Positions 1 to 9,180 are shown, counted from the first letter of the stretch. The stretch is 64,000 nt of DNA from an uncultured Pelagibacteraceae bacterium (GCA_902538525.1 CACBFA010000002.1:62001-126000), one strand, 5' to 3'. Notes: generated by a model from the sequence alone, not told the origin. Made by a program: numbers and translations.

Positions 1-828
1 AATGAAATAATGAATATGCCTGAGATTGCTAAAATAGCTCATGATGCAGGTATTCCTTTGATGGTAGATGCAACTTATCAAACACCTTATTTATGCAAAC
101 CTATAGAGCACGGTGCTGATATTGTAATTCATTCACTTACTAAATGGATGGCAGGTCATGGATCTTCAATGGCTGGTATAATTGTTGAAGGTGGTAAGTT
201 TGACTGGATGCAAAATGATAAATTTCCAACAATGACTCAACCTTATGAAGGTTATCATGGATTATCTTTTGCTGAAGAATTTGGACCAACAGCATTTACA
301 ATGAAAGCAAGAGCAGAGGGAATGAGAGATTTTGGCCCATGTCTTAGCCCTCAAAATGCATGGAATGTGTTACAAGGTATAGAGACACTTTCAGTAAGAA
401 TGAAAAAACATTGTGAGAATGCAGAAAAAATGGTCGAGTATTTATTAGGTCATGATAGTGTTGCTTGGGTTTCACATCCAAGTGTACCGGATCATCCCGA
501 TCATGATTTAGCAAGCAAATTGTTACCAAATGGCAAAGGATCAATGATTGCATTTGGTATTAAAGGAGGAAAAGCTGCAGGTGAAGCATTTATTAATAAC
601 GTTAAACTTGCTTCTCATTTAGCAAATGTTGGGGATACACGTACATTGGTAATTCATCCAGCATCAGCAACACATTCTCAAATGGATGAAGCTACATTAA
701 AATTTGCGGGTTTATCTCATGATATGATCAGATTATCAGTCGGTATTGAAGATATAGATGATATCAAAAATGACTTTGAAAATGGATTTAGAGCTGCTAG
801 GAAACCTAGACTCGTATCCAATCAATGA
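1..828 (+). CDS. metY: O-acetylhomoserine sulfhydrylase-type PLP enzyme (5' end outside window)
   Basis: C-terminal part of a Cys/Met-metabolism PLP-dependent enzyme. Such enzymes condense O-acetylhomoserine with sulfide (or methanethiol) to homocysteine (or methionine). The reading frame is open from base 1, so the ATG at 10 is internal and the N-terminal PLP-phosphate region lies upstream. The conserved VDAT stretch (Asp codon at 67-69) and the Schiff-base lysine in HSLTKW (Lys codon at 142-144) are visible, followed by the family C-terminal motif around VGDTRTLVIHPASATH and RLSVGIED, typical of the MetY branch. It overlaps the next gene by ATGA (825-828), so the two are probably co-transcribed. 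In SAR11 relatives metY is often preceded by a SAM-sensing riboswitch; that region is not in this window. Confidence 0.9.
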   Translation, partial: NEIMNMPEIAKIAHDAGIPLMVDATYQTPYLCKPIEHGADIVIHSLTKWMAGHGSSMAGIIVEGGKFDWMQNDKFPTMTQPYEGYHGLSFAEEFGPTAFTMKARAEGMRDFGPCLSPQNAWNVLQGIETLSVRMKKHCENAEKMVEYLLGHDSVAWVSHPSVPDHPDHDLASKLLPNGKGSMIAFGIKGGKAAGEAFINNVKLASHLANVGDTRTLVIHPASATHSQMDEATLKFAGLSHDMIRLSVGIEDIDDIKNDFENGFRAARKPRLVSNQ

Positions 829-1637
829 AGTTTCAGGTAAATAATAACGAGGTTTATGCTTCTACGGGAGGTAGACCTTTCGATAAGAATAAGCCATTAA
901 TAATATTTGTGCATGGTAGTGGACTAACTCATATGACGTGGGTTTTGCAAACAAGATATTTTGCATTCCATGGATATAGCGTTTTAGCTTTAGATATGCC
1001 AGGTCATGGTTTATCTGGAGGTGAAAGTTTAAAATCAATTGAGGATATGGCTGATTGGGTTAGTGATGTTATTGATGCAGTTGGATACAAGGAAGCTTCT
1101 TTAGTTGGTCATTCTCAAGGTTGTTTAGTTACTGTGGAGTGTACAGCGAGAAATCCTGATAAAATAAAAACTTTAAGTTTAATGGGTGGAGCTGGTGCAA
1201 TTCCGATGAATCCTGAATTATTATCTTTAGCGGAAAATAATGATCCTAAGGCCGTTGAACTAATGATGGACTGGGCACATGGGCCAGCTGGCCATTTTGG
1301 TGGTCATCCTGTACCAGGATTATATCATATTAATACTGGTTCAATGTTAGCTAAAACTAGAACAATAAAAAATACCCTCGGTGTAGATTTTAGAGCATGT
1401 GATAATTACAAAAATGGTTTTGAGGCTGCAAAACAAATTAAGATACCTACCCTTTCCATACTTGCCACAGACGATAAAATGTGTCCAGTAAAAGAAGGTA
1501 AAAAACTAGCTAATTTAATTGAAGGAAGTCAAATAGATATAATAGATAATTGCGGACATATGATGTTATTAGAAGAAGCAGATCGAGTATTAAATGTTTT
1601 AAAAAAATTCATAACAACAAATTATCCAGCAAATTAG
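825..1637 (+). CDS. alpha/beta-hydrolase family protein
   Basis: 270-residue single-domain alpha/beta hydrolase. The oxyanion-hole motif HGSG is at residues 30-33 and the nucleophile elbow GHSQG at 95-99 (Ser97). A candidate acidic residue is in ATDD (Asp216/217) and the catalytic His is in CGHMM (His245), so the triad looks complete and the enzyme is probably active. The substrate cannot be read from sequence. It is shorter than MetX homoserine acetyltransferases and lacks their layout, so I do not call it metX despite the metY neighbour. The start overlaps the metY stop by 4 bases, which suggests translational coupling and a job linked to sulfur amino acid metabolism (inference). Confidence 0.8.
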   Translation: MKFQVNNNEVYASTGGRPFDKNKPLIIFVHGSGLTHMTWVLQTRYFAFHGYSVLALDMPGHGLSGGESLKSIEDMADWVSDVIDAVGYKEASLVGHSQGCLVTVECTARNPDKIKTLSLMGGAGAIPMNPELLSLAENNDPKAVELMMDWAHGPAGHFGGHPVPGLYHINTGSMLAKTRTIKNTLGVDFRACDNYKNGFEAAKQIKIPTLSILATDDKMCPVKEGKKLANLIEGSQIDIIDNCGHMMLLEEADRVLNVLKKFITTNYPAN

Positions 1638-1656
1638 TAATTCCAAATTTGCATTT

Positions 1657-2766
1657 ATGAAAAAAAATTTTAGATTTTTTGATAATAGACAAAAATATTT
1701 ACTTTTCGTTACAACAACTAACGAAAAGAACAAAATTGCTGATGCGTTAAAACCTATTGTTCAAAAATTAAAACCAAAATTTCCAGCATTAAAAATATTT
1801 GATGCAGGTATGGGTGATGGATCATTATTGATGAGTGTAATGAGGCAATGTCATCAAAAACTGCCTCAAATCCCTTTACTAGTAAGTACAAAGGAAATAA
1901 GTATGGAAGATGTTAGATTAGGACTTGAAAAGCTTCCAGATCGATTTATAGAACATAAAAACACGGTATTTGTAATCTCAAATCTAAATTATGTTGAGTC
2001 CACAGCGCTAAAATCAAATGACAAAAAAAAACAAAAAAAAATGAATTGGAAAATAGTTAAGTTAAAAGGTAATTCTTCATTAGATTTTTCAAATCAATTA
2101 AGAAAACTTAATCAAGAATTTTTAAATAAAAAATGGCAAATAGAAAGAAACCCTAAAAATGGTAATCCTACATATAAAGAACCTTCTGTTATAGTGATTT
2201 ATAGAAAAGATCAGGAATTTTCATTAAAAAATGTTATTCCAAAAAAAAATAATGGGAAAAACAGTTACGACTTAATCATTGCATCTCAACCTTATAGATC
2301 AAGAATATCTGCAGAGAAAAAAGTAAAGTATGTAATTGATCCAATGATAAAATCTTTAGATAAGAAAGGTAAATTGGTGGTAGTTCATGCATGTGGAAAT
2401 GATCCAGGAAATAAAATTATCAAGAAAATCTGGCCAAAAGAAAAGCCATTTCCTTCTCTATACAATTCAATAATAAGATATATAAAAAATAATACAGACA
2501 ATGAAATTCTAAAAAGGTTAAAATTTAATAAAAAACAAACTATTAAATATGTACTGCGTGCACTACCAAATGAAATTAGTGGTGGTATTGCAACTTCATT
2601 AATATTTTCAGCATGGAATGCTGCAGTATATGTTAACCAAATATCTGATGAACAAATAATGAATGCAGAAAGAAAGAAGTATTACCAAAAAGTTGTAAAA
2701 GATATTGTCAATAAAAATAAAGGATTATATTTTAACAATGAACTATTTGTAATTGAAAAAAAGTAA
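1657..2766 (+). CDS. Rossmann-fold SAM methyltransferase-like protein, function unknown
   Basis: 369 residues. The N-terminal half carries a class I methyltransferase motif I, FDAGMGDGSLL (Asp49, Gly51, Gly53, Gly55). A later YDLIIASQPY stretch resembles motif IV, and KGKLVVVHACGNDPG resembles the following strand, so a SAM-binding fold is likely. A Lys/Asn-rich segment at about residues 120-205 separates the two halves. I do not recognise the substrate. It is third in line after metY and the hydrolase with a 19-base gap, so it is probably in the same transcript. Its stop codon directly abuts the stop of convergent ctaA. Confidence 0.6.
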   Translation: MKKNFRFFDNRQKYLLFVTTTNEKNKIADALKPIVQKLKPKFPALKIFDAGMGDGSLLMSVMRQCHQKLPQIPLLVSTKEISMEDVRLGLEKLPDRFIEHKNTVFVISNLNYVESTALKSNDKKKQKKMNWKIVKLKGNSSLDFSNQLRKLNQEFLNKKWQIERNPKNGNPTYKEPSVIVIYRKDQEFSLKNVIPKKNNGKNSYDLIIASQPYRSRISAEKKVKYVIDPMIKSLDKKGKLVVVHACGNDPGNKIIKKIWPKEKPFPSLYNSIIRYIKNNTDNEILKRLKFNKKQTIKYVLRALPNEISGGIATSLIFSAWNAAVYVNQISDEQIMNAERKKYYQKVVKDIVNKNKGLYFNNELFVIEKK

Positions 2767-3783
2767 TCAACTAAATCTATTCTTATACAAAAAATATAAT
2801 GATGATGTTATTAATAATATTGAACTAAATTGATGTAAAGACGCTACTAAAATGCTAGCACCAGACAAAACGGTAAGAATCCCCAATATAATTTGTAATA
2901 AAATAATTAGACCTAAAAGAGATACAGCTTTAAATAAATAAAAAATTTTATTCCTATAAGTTATATATGTAATTACTATGAAGATAATCAATATTAAATA
3001 AGCTAAATTTCGATGTAAATATTGAACTAGAGATGGATCACTAAAAGCAGATAATTTAAATAAACTTACAAATTTATTGTCATCTGGAAAATATGAATTA
3101 CCCATTAGTGGCCATGTGTTATATATTTTTCCTGCATCCATACCTGAGACGAATGCGCCAACAATTATTTGTAAGAAAATTAAAAATAGAAAAAATTCAG
3201 GTATATAATTGTTAATTTTTTTATCCTTTTTATTTAAATTTACTAAACTTAAATAATTCCAATAAATTAATGATAAAATAATAAATGCAAATAAAAGGTG
3301 AATTGACAACCTAAAATGACTTACATCTATATTATTCACTAGACCACTCTGGACCATGTACCAACCTAGAAGCCCCTGAATACAAATCAAAAAAAAGATA
3401 AAATAAAAATTATAAAGTTTTTTTAAGCCCAATTTGATAGTAAATAATATTAGAGGTATAAGGAAAGCTAAACCAATGACACGCCCAAAAAATCTGTGTG
3501 CCCATTCCCACCAAAATATTACCTTGAATTCACTTAAAGTCATTGAATAATTTTGGAGTTTAAATTCAGGTATTTGTTTATAAGCTTCAAAATAAGCTAT
3601 CCATGCATCATTGTTGATTGGTGGAAGAAAGCCTTTAAAAAATTCCCATTCAGTAATTGATAGTCCAGAGTCTGTAAGTCTTGTTAAACCTCCAACTACT
3701 ATCATTGCTGAGATCAAAATAAACATAATTAGCAACCAATTAGATATGTATATTCTGTATTTTGTATTTATTTCGGTATACAT
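2767..3783 (-). CDS. ctaA: heme A synthase (COX15/CtaA family)
   Basis: Integral membrane enzyme that oxidises the C8 methyl of heme O to give heme A for aa3-type cytochrome oxidase. The 338-residue protein has eight hydrophobic segments. It carries the family signature GGLTRLTDSGLSITEW (about residues 31-46) and heme-ligating histidines in WAHRFFGR (His96), in the HLLFAF stretch, in QYLHRN and in SLHQFSS. Length and order match the alphaproteobacterial COX15-type. It is transcribed leftwards, divergent from the small chorismate mutase gene, and its stop abuts that of the methyltransferase-like gene with no spacer. Confidence 0.92.
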   Translation of the reverse strand: MYTEINTKYRIYISNWLLIMFILISAMIVVGGLTRLTDSGLSITEWEFFKGFLPPINNDAWIAYFEAYKQIPEFKLQNYSMTLSEFKVIFWWEWAHRFFGRVIGLAFLIPLILFTIKLGLKKLYNFYFIFFLICIQGLLGWYMVQSGLVNNIDVSHFRLSIHLLFAFIILSLIYWNYLSLVNLNKKDKKINNYIPEFFLFLIFLQIIVGAFVSGMDAGKIYNTWPLMGNSYFPDDNKFVSLFKLSAFSDPSLVQYLHRNLAYLILIIFIVITYITYRNKIFYLFKAVSLLGLIILLQIILGILTVLSGASILVASLHQFSSILLITSSLYFLYKNRFS

Positions 3784-3826
3784 AATTGCTTAAATATAAT
3801 ATTTATTTATAAATCCAATTGATCAA
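3784..3826. promoter_or_regulatory. divergent promoter region ctaA / chorismate mutase
   Basis: This 43-base spacer must hold promoters for both genes. On the plus strand an exact TATAAT lies at 3795-3800, 26 bases before the chorismate mutase ATG, but no good -35 is visible 17 bases upstream. On the minus strand TTGATC followed 19 bases later by TATTAT could serve ctaA. In a region this AT-rich such matches are weak evidence. Confidence 0.3.
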
Positions 3827-4117
3827 ATGTCGCCTGATAAAAGAAAAAAATTAAATATCCTTAGAAAAAAATTAGATCTGCTTGATAATAAGCTTATTAA
3901 ACTAATTAAAATAAGAACAAATATAGTTAAAAATGTTCTTAAACTGAAAACATACAAACATGAAATTGTTGATAAAAAAAGAATATCTCTAATTCTTAAA
4001 AATATTAAAAAAAAATCAATTATGAATAAAATTGATCCAAAGATAACTAATAGAATATGGAGGAATATGATCTATTCTTATATTGATTATGAGAGAAGAA
4101 ATTTCAAAAAAAAATAG
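3827..4117 (+). CDS. monofunctional chorismate mutase (AroQ type II)
   Basis: 96-residue all-helical protein with the AroQ pattern: an LRKKLDLLDNKLIKLIKIR helix carrying the conserved Arg near positions 13 and 29, a Lys near 39 and the DKKR turn near 49-52. It would convert chorismate to prephenate for Phe/Tyr synthesis. The position-88 region reads DYERR rather than having the usual Gln, which occurs in some AroQ enzymes. It stands alone on the plus strand and is not fused to prephenate dehydratase or dehydrogenase. Its TAG at 4115-4117 directly abuts the L33 stop on the other strand. Confidence 0.78.
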   Translation: MSPDKRKKLNILRKKLDLLDNKLIKLIKIRTNIVKNVLKLKTYKHEIVDKKRISLILKNIKKKSIMNKIDPKITNRIWRNMIYSYIDYERRNFKKK

Positions 4118-4309
4118 TCACTTGCTATGTGGTGGTAATTTTTTTTCAACAAAAATTTCGTGCTTTCTAGTTGCTGGATTATATTTTTTTATTTTTAATT
4201 TTACTTTTGCTTTTTCGCCGCCAGCTGGCTTTTTAACATAGTAAAAAAATGGACTGTCCGGTTTTTCTTCTGGAACCAATCGAACTTTTACATGAGTTTT
4301 TTTAGCCAT
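4118..4309 (-). CDS. rpmG: 50S ribosomal protein L33
   Basis: 63 residues, matching the alphaproteobacterial L33 form: MAKKTHVKVRLV start, FFYYVKKP, then KKYNPATRKHEIFVEKK. The zinc-binding cysteines of C+ L33 forms are absent, so it is a zinc-independent L33. It overlaps the end of the merR-type gene by 8 bases and is the last gene of the rpmF-plsX-ihfA-merR run. Confidence 0.9.
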   Translation of the reverse strand: MAKKTHVKVRLVPEEKPDSPFFYYVKKPAGGEKAKVKLKIKKYNPATRKHEIFVEKKLPPHSK

Positions 4310-4670
4310 TTTCTTTTATAATTTTAATTAGTTTTGATATTTTATCTACTTTATTTTTAATAACATTTTTGTTTATAGTTTTATTATCGATAAGGTCAAG
4401 TTGTGAATCTTGATTTGATAGTTCTTTTTTTACACCTTTTATGGTCATACCTTTAATTTTTAATAGATAATGTATCTTTTTTAAGATTTTAATAGATGCA
4501 TTGTCATAATATCTTCTTTTACCATTAAAAATATGAGGTTTTATTTGCTTAAATTCTTTTTCCCAAAATCTGATAGTGTGAGTTGATAATTTGCCAGACT
4601 TCTTATCAATTAATTCTAAAATTTGAGCCACTTCACCAATTGTTTTATAAGATTTATATTTTTCATTCAT
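4302..4670 (-). CDS. MerR-family transcriptional regulator
   Basis: 122 residues. The N-terminal MerR helix-turn-helix and wing are seen in YKTIGEVAQILEL, TIRFWEKEF and NGKRRYYDNASI (about residues 8-60), followed by the KIHYLLKIKGMTIKGVKKEL helix. There is no C-terminal effector domain or cysteine metal site, only a Lys/Asn-rich tail. This is the small MerR gene that in alphaproteobacteria follows ihfA; its regulon is not well defined. Start and stop overlap ihfA and rpmG by 8 bases each, so it is part of a tight operon. Confidence 0.85.
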   Translation of the reverse strand: MNEKYKSYKTIGEVAQILELIDKKSGKLSTHTIRFWEKEFKQIKPHIFNGKRRYYDNASIKILKKIHYLLKIKGMTIKGVKKELSNQDSQLDLIDNKTINKNVIKNKVDKISKLIKIIKENG

Positions 4671-4956
4671 TGTTATTTATATAATTTTTTAAATACTTCG
4701 AAGCTTTAAATAATATAACATTTCTCTCATTGATAATTTTTTTTTCAAGTGTTTTTGGATTTCTTCCGATACGACTGTTCTTTTTTTTTAAAATAAAAGT
4801 TCCAAATTTTGGTATTTTCACTTTTTTATTTATAATAATTTCTTCCAAAATAATTGACAGAAAATCTTCTAATAAATTCTCTGAAATTTTTTTTGAAAAA
4901 CCTATCTGCATGTAAATTGAATTGATTATTTCTTTTTTTGTTAAATTAATTCTCAT
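4663..4956 (-). CDS. ihfA: integration host factor alpha-type DNA-bending protein
   Basis: 97 residues with the HU/IHF fold. It has N-terminal helices (LTKKEIINSIY), a KVKIPKFGTF strand and the DNA-contacting arm around RIGRNPKTLEKK. Synteny (after plsX, before merR) favours IHF-alpha over HU. It binds and bends DNA as a heterodimer with IHF-beta, whose gene is not in this window. Only one base separates it from the plsX stop. In most alphaproteobacteria fabH sits exactly here and is missing. Confidence 0.85.
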   Translation of the reverse strand: MRINLTKKEIINSIYMQIGFSKKISENLLEDFLSIILEEIIINKKVKIPKFGTFILKKKNSRIGRNPKTLEKKIINERNVILFKASKYLKNYINNNE

Positions 4957-4957
4957 C

Positions 4958-5965
4958 TTAAATTATATTTTTTTTAATTTTATCAATCAAATTACCTTTT
5001 ATTATTTTTTCACAAACTTTTAAAGAATTTGCAAAACCTAGAGAGTCGGTAGAACCATGACTTTTAATTACAGGTTTATCTAAACCTAATAATATTGCAC
5101 CATTATATAGTCTTGGATCTAACTTTTTTTTAAATTTCTTTAAATTTTTAATATTTAAAAATGCAGATAATTTACCAACTAAAGTTGTATTAAATGCTTT
5201 TTTTAATTCAGATGTTATAAAATTAGCAGTACCCTCTGCCGTTTTTAAAGCTATATTTCCAGTAAAGCCATCTGTTACAATGACATTAACTTTTCCATCC
5301 ATTATGTGATTACCTTCGATATATCCCATAAATTTAAATAATGAGTTTTTTTTTTCATTTAAAATTTGATAAGTATTTTTTAATATATTATGACCTTTTA
5401 GTTCTTCTGATCCTATATTTAATAATGCAACTTTAGCTTCTTCTTTTTCGAATAAAGATTTATGTAATGCCGAACCCATTAAACTAAAGTCAACTAAGTT
5501 TTTTTCATTGCATTCAATATTCGCTCCTAAATCTAAAACTATATTCATTCCATTTCTATTGGGCCAAAGTGCTGATAATGCCGGTTTATCAATTTTTTCA
5601 ATCATTTTTAGATTTAATTTTGCAATTACAAATAATGCTCCTGTATTCCCAGCTGAAACTGTTGCATCAGACTCAAATTTTTTTAGACTTTCTATTGACA
5701 GCCACATACTCGAATTTTTACCCTTTTTAGCTGCTGACAAAGGACTATCTTCATCTTCAATTTTGTTGTCTGTGTGAAAAATTTTATAATTTTCTTTTGA
5801 AACTTTTGACCTTTTTATAAGAGGTTCAATTTTATTATTATCACCAAATATATTGTAAAATGTATTTCTTGAACTCAAGTGATGAATTTCAACTCCAGAG
5901 ATAACTTTGTTTGGAGAATCTTCACCACCCATTGCATCTACTGCAATTTTTATTGGGTCGTTCAT
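4958..5965 (-). CDS. plsX: phosphate acyltransferase PlsX
   Basis: 335 residues. It makes acyl-phosphate from acyl-ACP, the first step of the PlsX/PlsY route to lysophosphatidate; PlsY is encoded at 41237-41809. The N-terminal AVDAMGGEDSP signature, the SAGNTGALFVIA motif and VIVTDGFTGNIALKTAEG are intact and the length is typical. It is the second gene of the rpmF-plsX operon, 8 bases downstream of rpmF, and runs almost directly into ihfA. Confidence 0.94.
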   Translation of the reverse strand: MNDPIKIAVDAMGGEDSPNKVISGVEIHHLSSRNTFYNIFGDNNKIEPLIKRSKVSKENYKIFHTDNKIEDEDSPLSAAKKGKNSSMWLSIESLKKFESDATVSAGNTGALFVIAKLNLKMIEKIDKPALSALWPNRNGMNIVLDLGANIECNEKNLVDFSLMGSALHKSLFEKEEAKVALLNIGSEELKGHNILKNTYQILNEKKNSLFKFMGYIEGNHIMDGKVNVIVTDGFTGNIALKTAEGTANFITSELKKAFNTTLVGKLSAFLNIKNLKKFKKKLDPRLYNGAILLGLDKPVIKSHGSTDSLGFANSLKVCEKIIKGNLIDKIKKNII

Positions 5966-5973
5966 AATAATAT

Positions 5974-6153
5974 TTACTCTTTAGGGTCTATTACTTGTCT
6001 ACCTTTATAAAAACCTGTTTTAAGATCCAAATGATGAGAAAGTCTATACTCTCCTGATTTTTTATCCTCTATAATGTTTTTAGATCGATGTTTCATATGA
6101 GATCTTCTTTTTCCAGTTCTAGATTTAGTTGTTTTTCGTTTTGGAACAGCCAT
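5974..6153 (-). CDS. rpmF: 50S ribosomal protein L32
   Basis: 59-residue ORF. Translation begins [19 protein letters not shown], the diagnostic L32 N-terminus, and ends with GRQVIDPKE. The alphaproteobacterial L32 block ([17 protein letters not shown]) is present and zinc cysteines are absent. The start is the ATG at 6151-6153 (minus strand) and the stop is at 5974-5976. The rpmF-plsX pairing is conserved across many bacteria and supports the call. Confidence 0.95.
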   Translation of the reverse strand: MAVPKRKTTKSRTGKRRSHMKHRSKNIIEDKKSGEYRLSHHLDLKTGFYKGRQVIDPKE

Positions 6154-6159
6154 AATAAT

Positions 6160-6621
6160 TTAAAGGGTTAATATATCTTTTGTAAGATTATTGAAAGTAT
6201 TTTTTGTTAAAAATTTCCTATATTTTTCGAAATATTCTAAGTAAAAATCGTAATCTGGCACATCATTTATATAATATTCTATAATTTCGATCTTTTTATG
6301 ATTTTTTTCATTCTCCCAATTATCTATTTTATCAATTATAGAGAATAAAAGATTAACATAATCTTTCATTTTTTTATTTATTGTTGCATCTCCATACCCA
6401 ACTTCTCTTATAGAAAGTTCAATCTGTCTGATACAATAATCAAAAAATTTTTGTAGATTTTGTTTTGTTTCAATATTTTTGTAATTTTTCAATAAAAAAC
6501 TTATGTGAAAAAAAAGAATAATTAACCTATCATAAAATGTGTCTTGTTTATTATTATATAGATTTTTATTTCTAGTTAGTTTAATTAAATTATTATAAAT
6601 ATTTAAATAATTATTAATCAT
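6160..6621 (-). CDS. ubiquinol-cytochrome c chaperone family protein (CBP3-like)
   Basis: 153 residues. The core YDRLIILFFHISFLL, then FDYCIRQIELSIREVGYGDATINKKMKDY, is the signature of the ubiquinol-cytochrome c chaperone (Cbp3/UQCC1) family, which assists cytochrome b assembly into complex III. In alphaproteobacteria this gene is typically next to a bamE/smpA lipoprotein gene, as here. It is probably membrane-peripheral, with no signal peptide. The start ATG (complement of 6619-6621) shares two bases with the ATG of divergent bamE. There is no other Met before the domain, so this start is the most reasonable one. Confidence 0.82.
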   Translation of the reverse strand: MINNYLNIYNNLIKLTRNKNLYNNKQDTFYDRLIILFFHISFLLKNYKNIETKQNLQKFFDYCIRQIELSIREVGYGDATINKKMKDYVNLLFSIIDKIDNWENEKNHKKIEIIEYYINDVPDYDFYLEYFEKYRKFLTKNTFNNLTKDILTL

Positions 6622-7075
6622 GAAGTTTATACTATCTTTTATACTAATATTTATAATTAACTGTTCAGGAAATAAAGTCTCAAATTATCACGGAACAAAA
6701 TCTCTCCAGAGCAAATATGATAAAATTCAAGAAAAAACAACTAATAAAAATGATATAATGAAGTTGATAGGTCCTCCTTCGACAGTTAGTGACTTTGATA
6801 AAAATAAATGGTTTTACTTTGAAAGACTTAAATCAAATCAATCAATTTTTAAACTAGGCACCCAAAAAATTAAAAAAAATAACATACTTATTGTTAAATT
6901 TAGTGAAAATGGACTAGTAGAAAATAAACAAATATTAAATCTTAATAACATGAATGATTTAAAGTATTTTAATAAAGAAACTCAAAAAGAATTCAAAAAT
7001 AATAACGTAATCTATAACGTTTTTTCAAGCTTGAGAGAAAAAATTAATGCTCCAGCACGAAATCGTAAAAAATAA
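6620..7075 (+). CDS. bamE: outer membrane assembly lipoprotein BamE (SmpA/OmlA)
   Basis: 151 residues. The N-terminus MKFILSFILIFIINCSG is a lipoprotein signal peptide with Cys15 as the likely lipidated residue. The BamE core follows: KYDKIQEKTTNKNDIMKLIGPPSTVSDFDKNKWFYFER, with the family's GxP turn and Trp-Tyr pair. It stabilises the BAM complex that inserts beta-barrel proteins in the outer membrane. The C-terminus is longer and Lys/Asn-rich. The start codon ATG at 6620-6622 overlaps the start codon of the bc1 chaperone on the other strand. It ends 5 bases before the stop of convergent hppA. Confidence 0.88.
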   Translation: MKFILSFILIFIINCSGNKVSNYHGTKSLQSKYDKIQEKTTNKNDIMKLIGPPSTVSDFDKNKWFYFERLKSNQSIFKLGTQKIKKNNILIVKFSENGLVENKQILNLNNMNDLKYFNKETQKEFKNNNVIYNVFSSLREKINAPARNRKK

Positions 7076-7080
7076 TAAAT

Positions 7081-9180
7081 TTAACCTGCAATGACTGCCA
7101 ATAATAATAGAGCAACAATATTTGTTATTTTTATCATTGGATTTACTGCTGGACCAGCTGTGTCTTTATATGGATCCCCAACCGTATCACCTGTAACTGC
7201 AGCTTTATGAGCTTCTGAACCTTTTCCTCCAAATTTACCATCTTCAATATATTTTTTGGCATTATCCCATGCTCCTCCTCCAGCAGTCATAGAAACAGCA
7301 ACAAACAAACCTGTGATAATTACTCCCAACAGCATTGCACCAACTGATGAAAGAGCTGCTACTTGACCTCCAATAGGTAGAATTATCAAATATAGCACTA
7401 TAGGCGAAAGAACTGGTAACAATGACGGTATAACCATTTCCTTGATTGCTGCTTTTGTTAATAAATCTACTAATTTACCATAATCTGGTTTAGCTTTACG
7501 TTTCATGATACCAGGTATCTTTTTAAATTGTCTTCTAACCTCAATAACAACAGCGCCTCCTGCTCTACCTACTGCTTGCATTCCCATAGATCCAAATAAA
7601 TATGGCAGCATACCTCCTATCAACAAACCAACTACAACAAAAGGGTTAGATAAATCAAAAGTTACAACAATCCCTTCTAATTTAGATCCTGCTTCTTTTG
7701 AAAAATGTTTTATATCTTCTGTGTATGCAGCAAACAATACTAAAGCTCCTAATCCAGCTGATCCTATTGCGTAACCCTTCGTTACAGCTTTAGTTGTATT
7801 GCCTACAGCATCTAAAGCATCAGTTGTTTTTCTAACATTTTTTGGCAAATTTGACATTTCTGCTATTCCACCTGCATTATCTGTCACTGGACCATAAGCA
7901 TCTAAAGCAACCACCATACCGGCAAGAGCAAGCATGGTTGTTACAGCTATAGCAATACCAAATAAACCAGCTATCGAATTGGTTAATAAAATACCAGCAA
8001 CTATTATTATTGCCGGGATAGCTGTAGCTTCCATAGAAATTGCCAAACCTTGGATAACGTTTGTTCCATGTCCAGTGGTAGAAGATTCTGCAACACTTTT
8101 AACTGGCCTATAATCAGTGCCTGTATAATACTCAGTAATCCATATTAACAAGCCAGTAATAATTAAACCAATAACACCACAATAGTATAAGCTCATTCCA
8201 GTAAATGATACTCCATTAACTGAATAACTGGTGTCTAGTCCAATAACATGGTCAGTTATTGGATATAAAATAACTAATGACAGAATAGCTGTAGCGACAA
8301 AACCCTTATATAATGCATTCATTATATTTTTTGATTGACCTAGTTTTACAAAAAAGGTTCCTACAATTGATGTTAAAATACAGGCAGCTCCAATTGATAA
8401 TGGATAGACCATCATATTTAAATCTGAAACAAAGAATATTGAAGAAAGAACCATTGTTGCAACAATAGTTACCGCGTATGTTTCAAACAAATCAGCAGCC
8501 ATACCCGCACAGTCACCTACATTATCACCAACATTATCTGCAATTACAGCAGGATTTCTTGGATCATCTTCTGGAATACCAGCCTCAACTTTTCCAACTA
8601 AATCTGCACCAACATCAGCACCTTTTGTAAAAATTCCACCTCCTAATCTTGCAAAAATAGATATTAAAGAAGCACCAAAACCTAAAGCCACCAATGCATT
8701 TACAATTTCTCTTTCATCAACACCAGCAGATAATAAAATATAATAATAAACTGCTATAGCTAATAAAGCTAAACCAGCAACTAACATTCCTGTAATTGCT
8801 CCGGATTTAAACGCTATTGAAAGACCTTGAGATAAACCTTTTCTTGAGGCTTCCGCTGTACGGACATTTGCTTGAACAGATACTAACATTCCGACGTATC
8901 CAGCTATTCCAGATAATGCTGCACCAATTAAATATCCAATTCCAACTAATAACGAAAATGCAAAACTAATAATAACTAAAACTACAACACCAACTATGGC
9001 GATTGTTTTGTATTGTCTGTTTAAATAAGCTTTTGCACCTATTTGAATAGCAGAAGCAATTTCTTGCATCTTTGCATTTCCTGCACTTGCATTTAAAATT
9101 GAAGATCCAGTTATAAACCCATATACAATGGATAATATTCCAGCAAAAATTGTGTATAATAAAATAGTATCAACAGACAT
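7081..9180 (-). CDS. hppA: K+-insensitive pyrophosphate-energised proton pump
   Basis: 699-residue membrane pyrophosphatase with about 16 hydrophobic segments. It couples PPi hydrolysis to proton translocation, recovering energy from biosynthetic PPi. The substrate signature [35 protein letters not shown] is complete (Asp/Lys PPi-Mg2+ ligands), and the later acidic cluster near [35 protein letters not shown] is intact. The GNTTKA motif carries Lys where K+-dependent enzymes have Ala, indicating the K+-independent type. It has a visible ribosome binding site and the longest leader of its neighbourhood (9181-9262), consistent with strong, independent expression. Confidence 0.95.
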   Translation of the reverse strand: MSVDTILLYTIFAGILSIVYGFITGSSILNASAGNAKMQEIASAIQIGAKAYLNRQYKTIAIVGVVVLVIISFAFSLLVGIGYLIGAALSGIAGYVGMLVSVQANVRTAEASRKGLSQGLSIAFKSGAITGMLVAGLALLAIAVYYYILLSAGVDEREIVNALVALGFGASLISIFARLGGGIFTKGADVGADLVGKVEAGIPEDDPRNPAVIADNVGDNVGDCAGMAADLFETYAVTIVATMVLSSIFFVSDLNMMVYPLSIGAACILTSIVGTFFVKLGQSKNIMNALYKGFVATAILSLVILYPITDHVIGLDTSYSVNGVSFTGMSLYYCGVIGLIITGLLIWITEYYTGTDYRPVKSVAESSTTGHGTNVIQGLAISMEATAIPAIIIVAGILLTNSIAGLFGIAIAVTTMLALAGMVVALDAYGPVTDNAGGIAEMSNLPKNVRKTTDALDAVGNTTKAVTKGYAIGSAGLGALVLFAAYTEDIKHFSKEAGSKLEGIVVTFDLSNPFVVVGLLIGGMLPYLFGSMGMQAVGRAGGAVVIEVRRQFKKIPGIMKRKAKPDYGKLVDLLTKAAIKEMVIPSLLPVLSPIVLYLIILPIGGQVAALSSVGAMLLGVIITGLFVAVSMTAGGGAWDNAKKYIEDGKFGGKGSEAHKAAVTGDTVGDPYKDTAGPAVNPMIKITNIVALLLLAVIAG

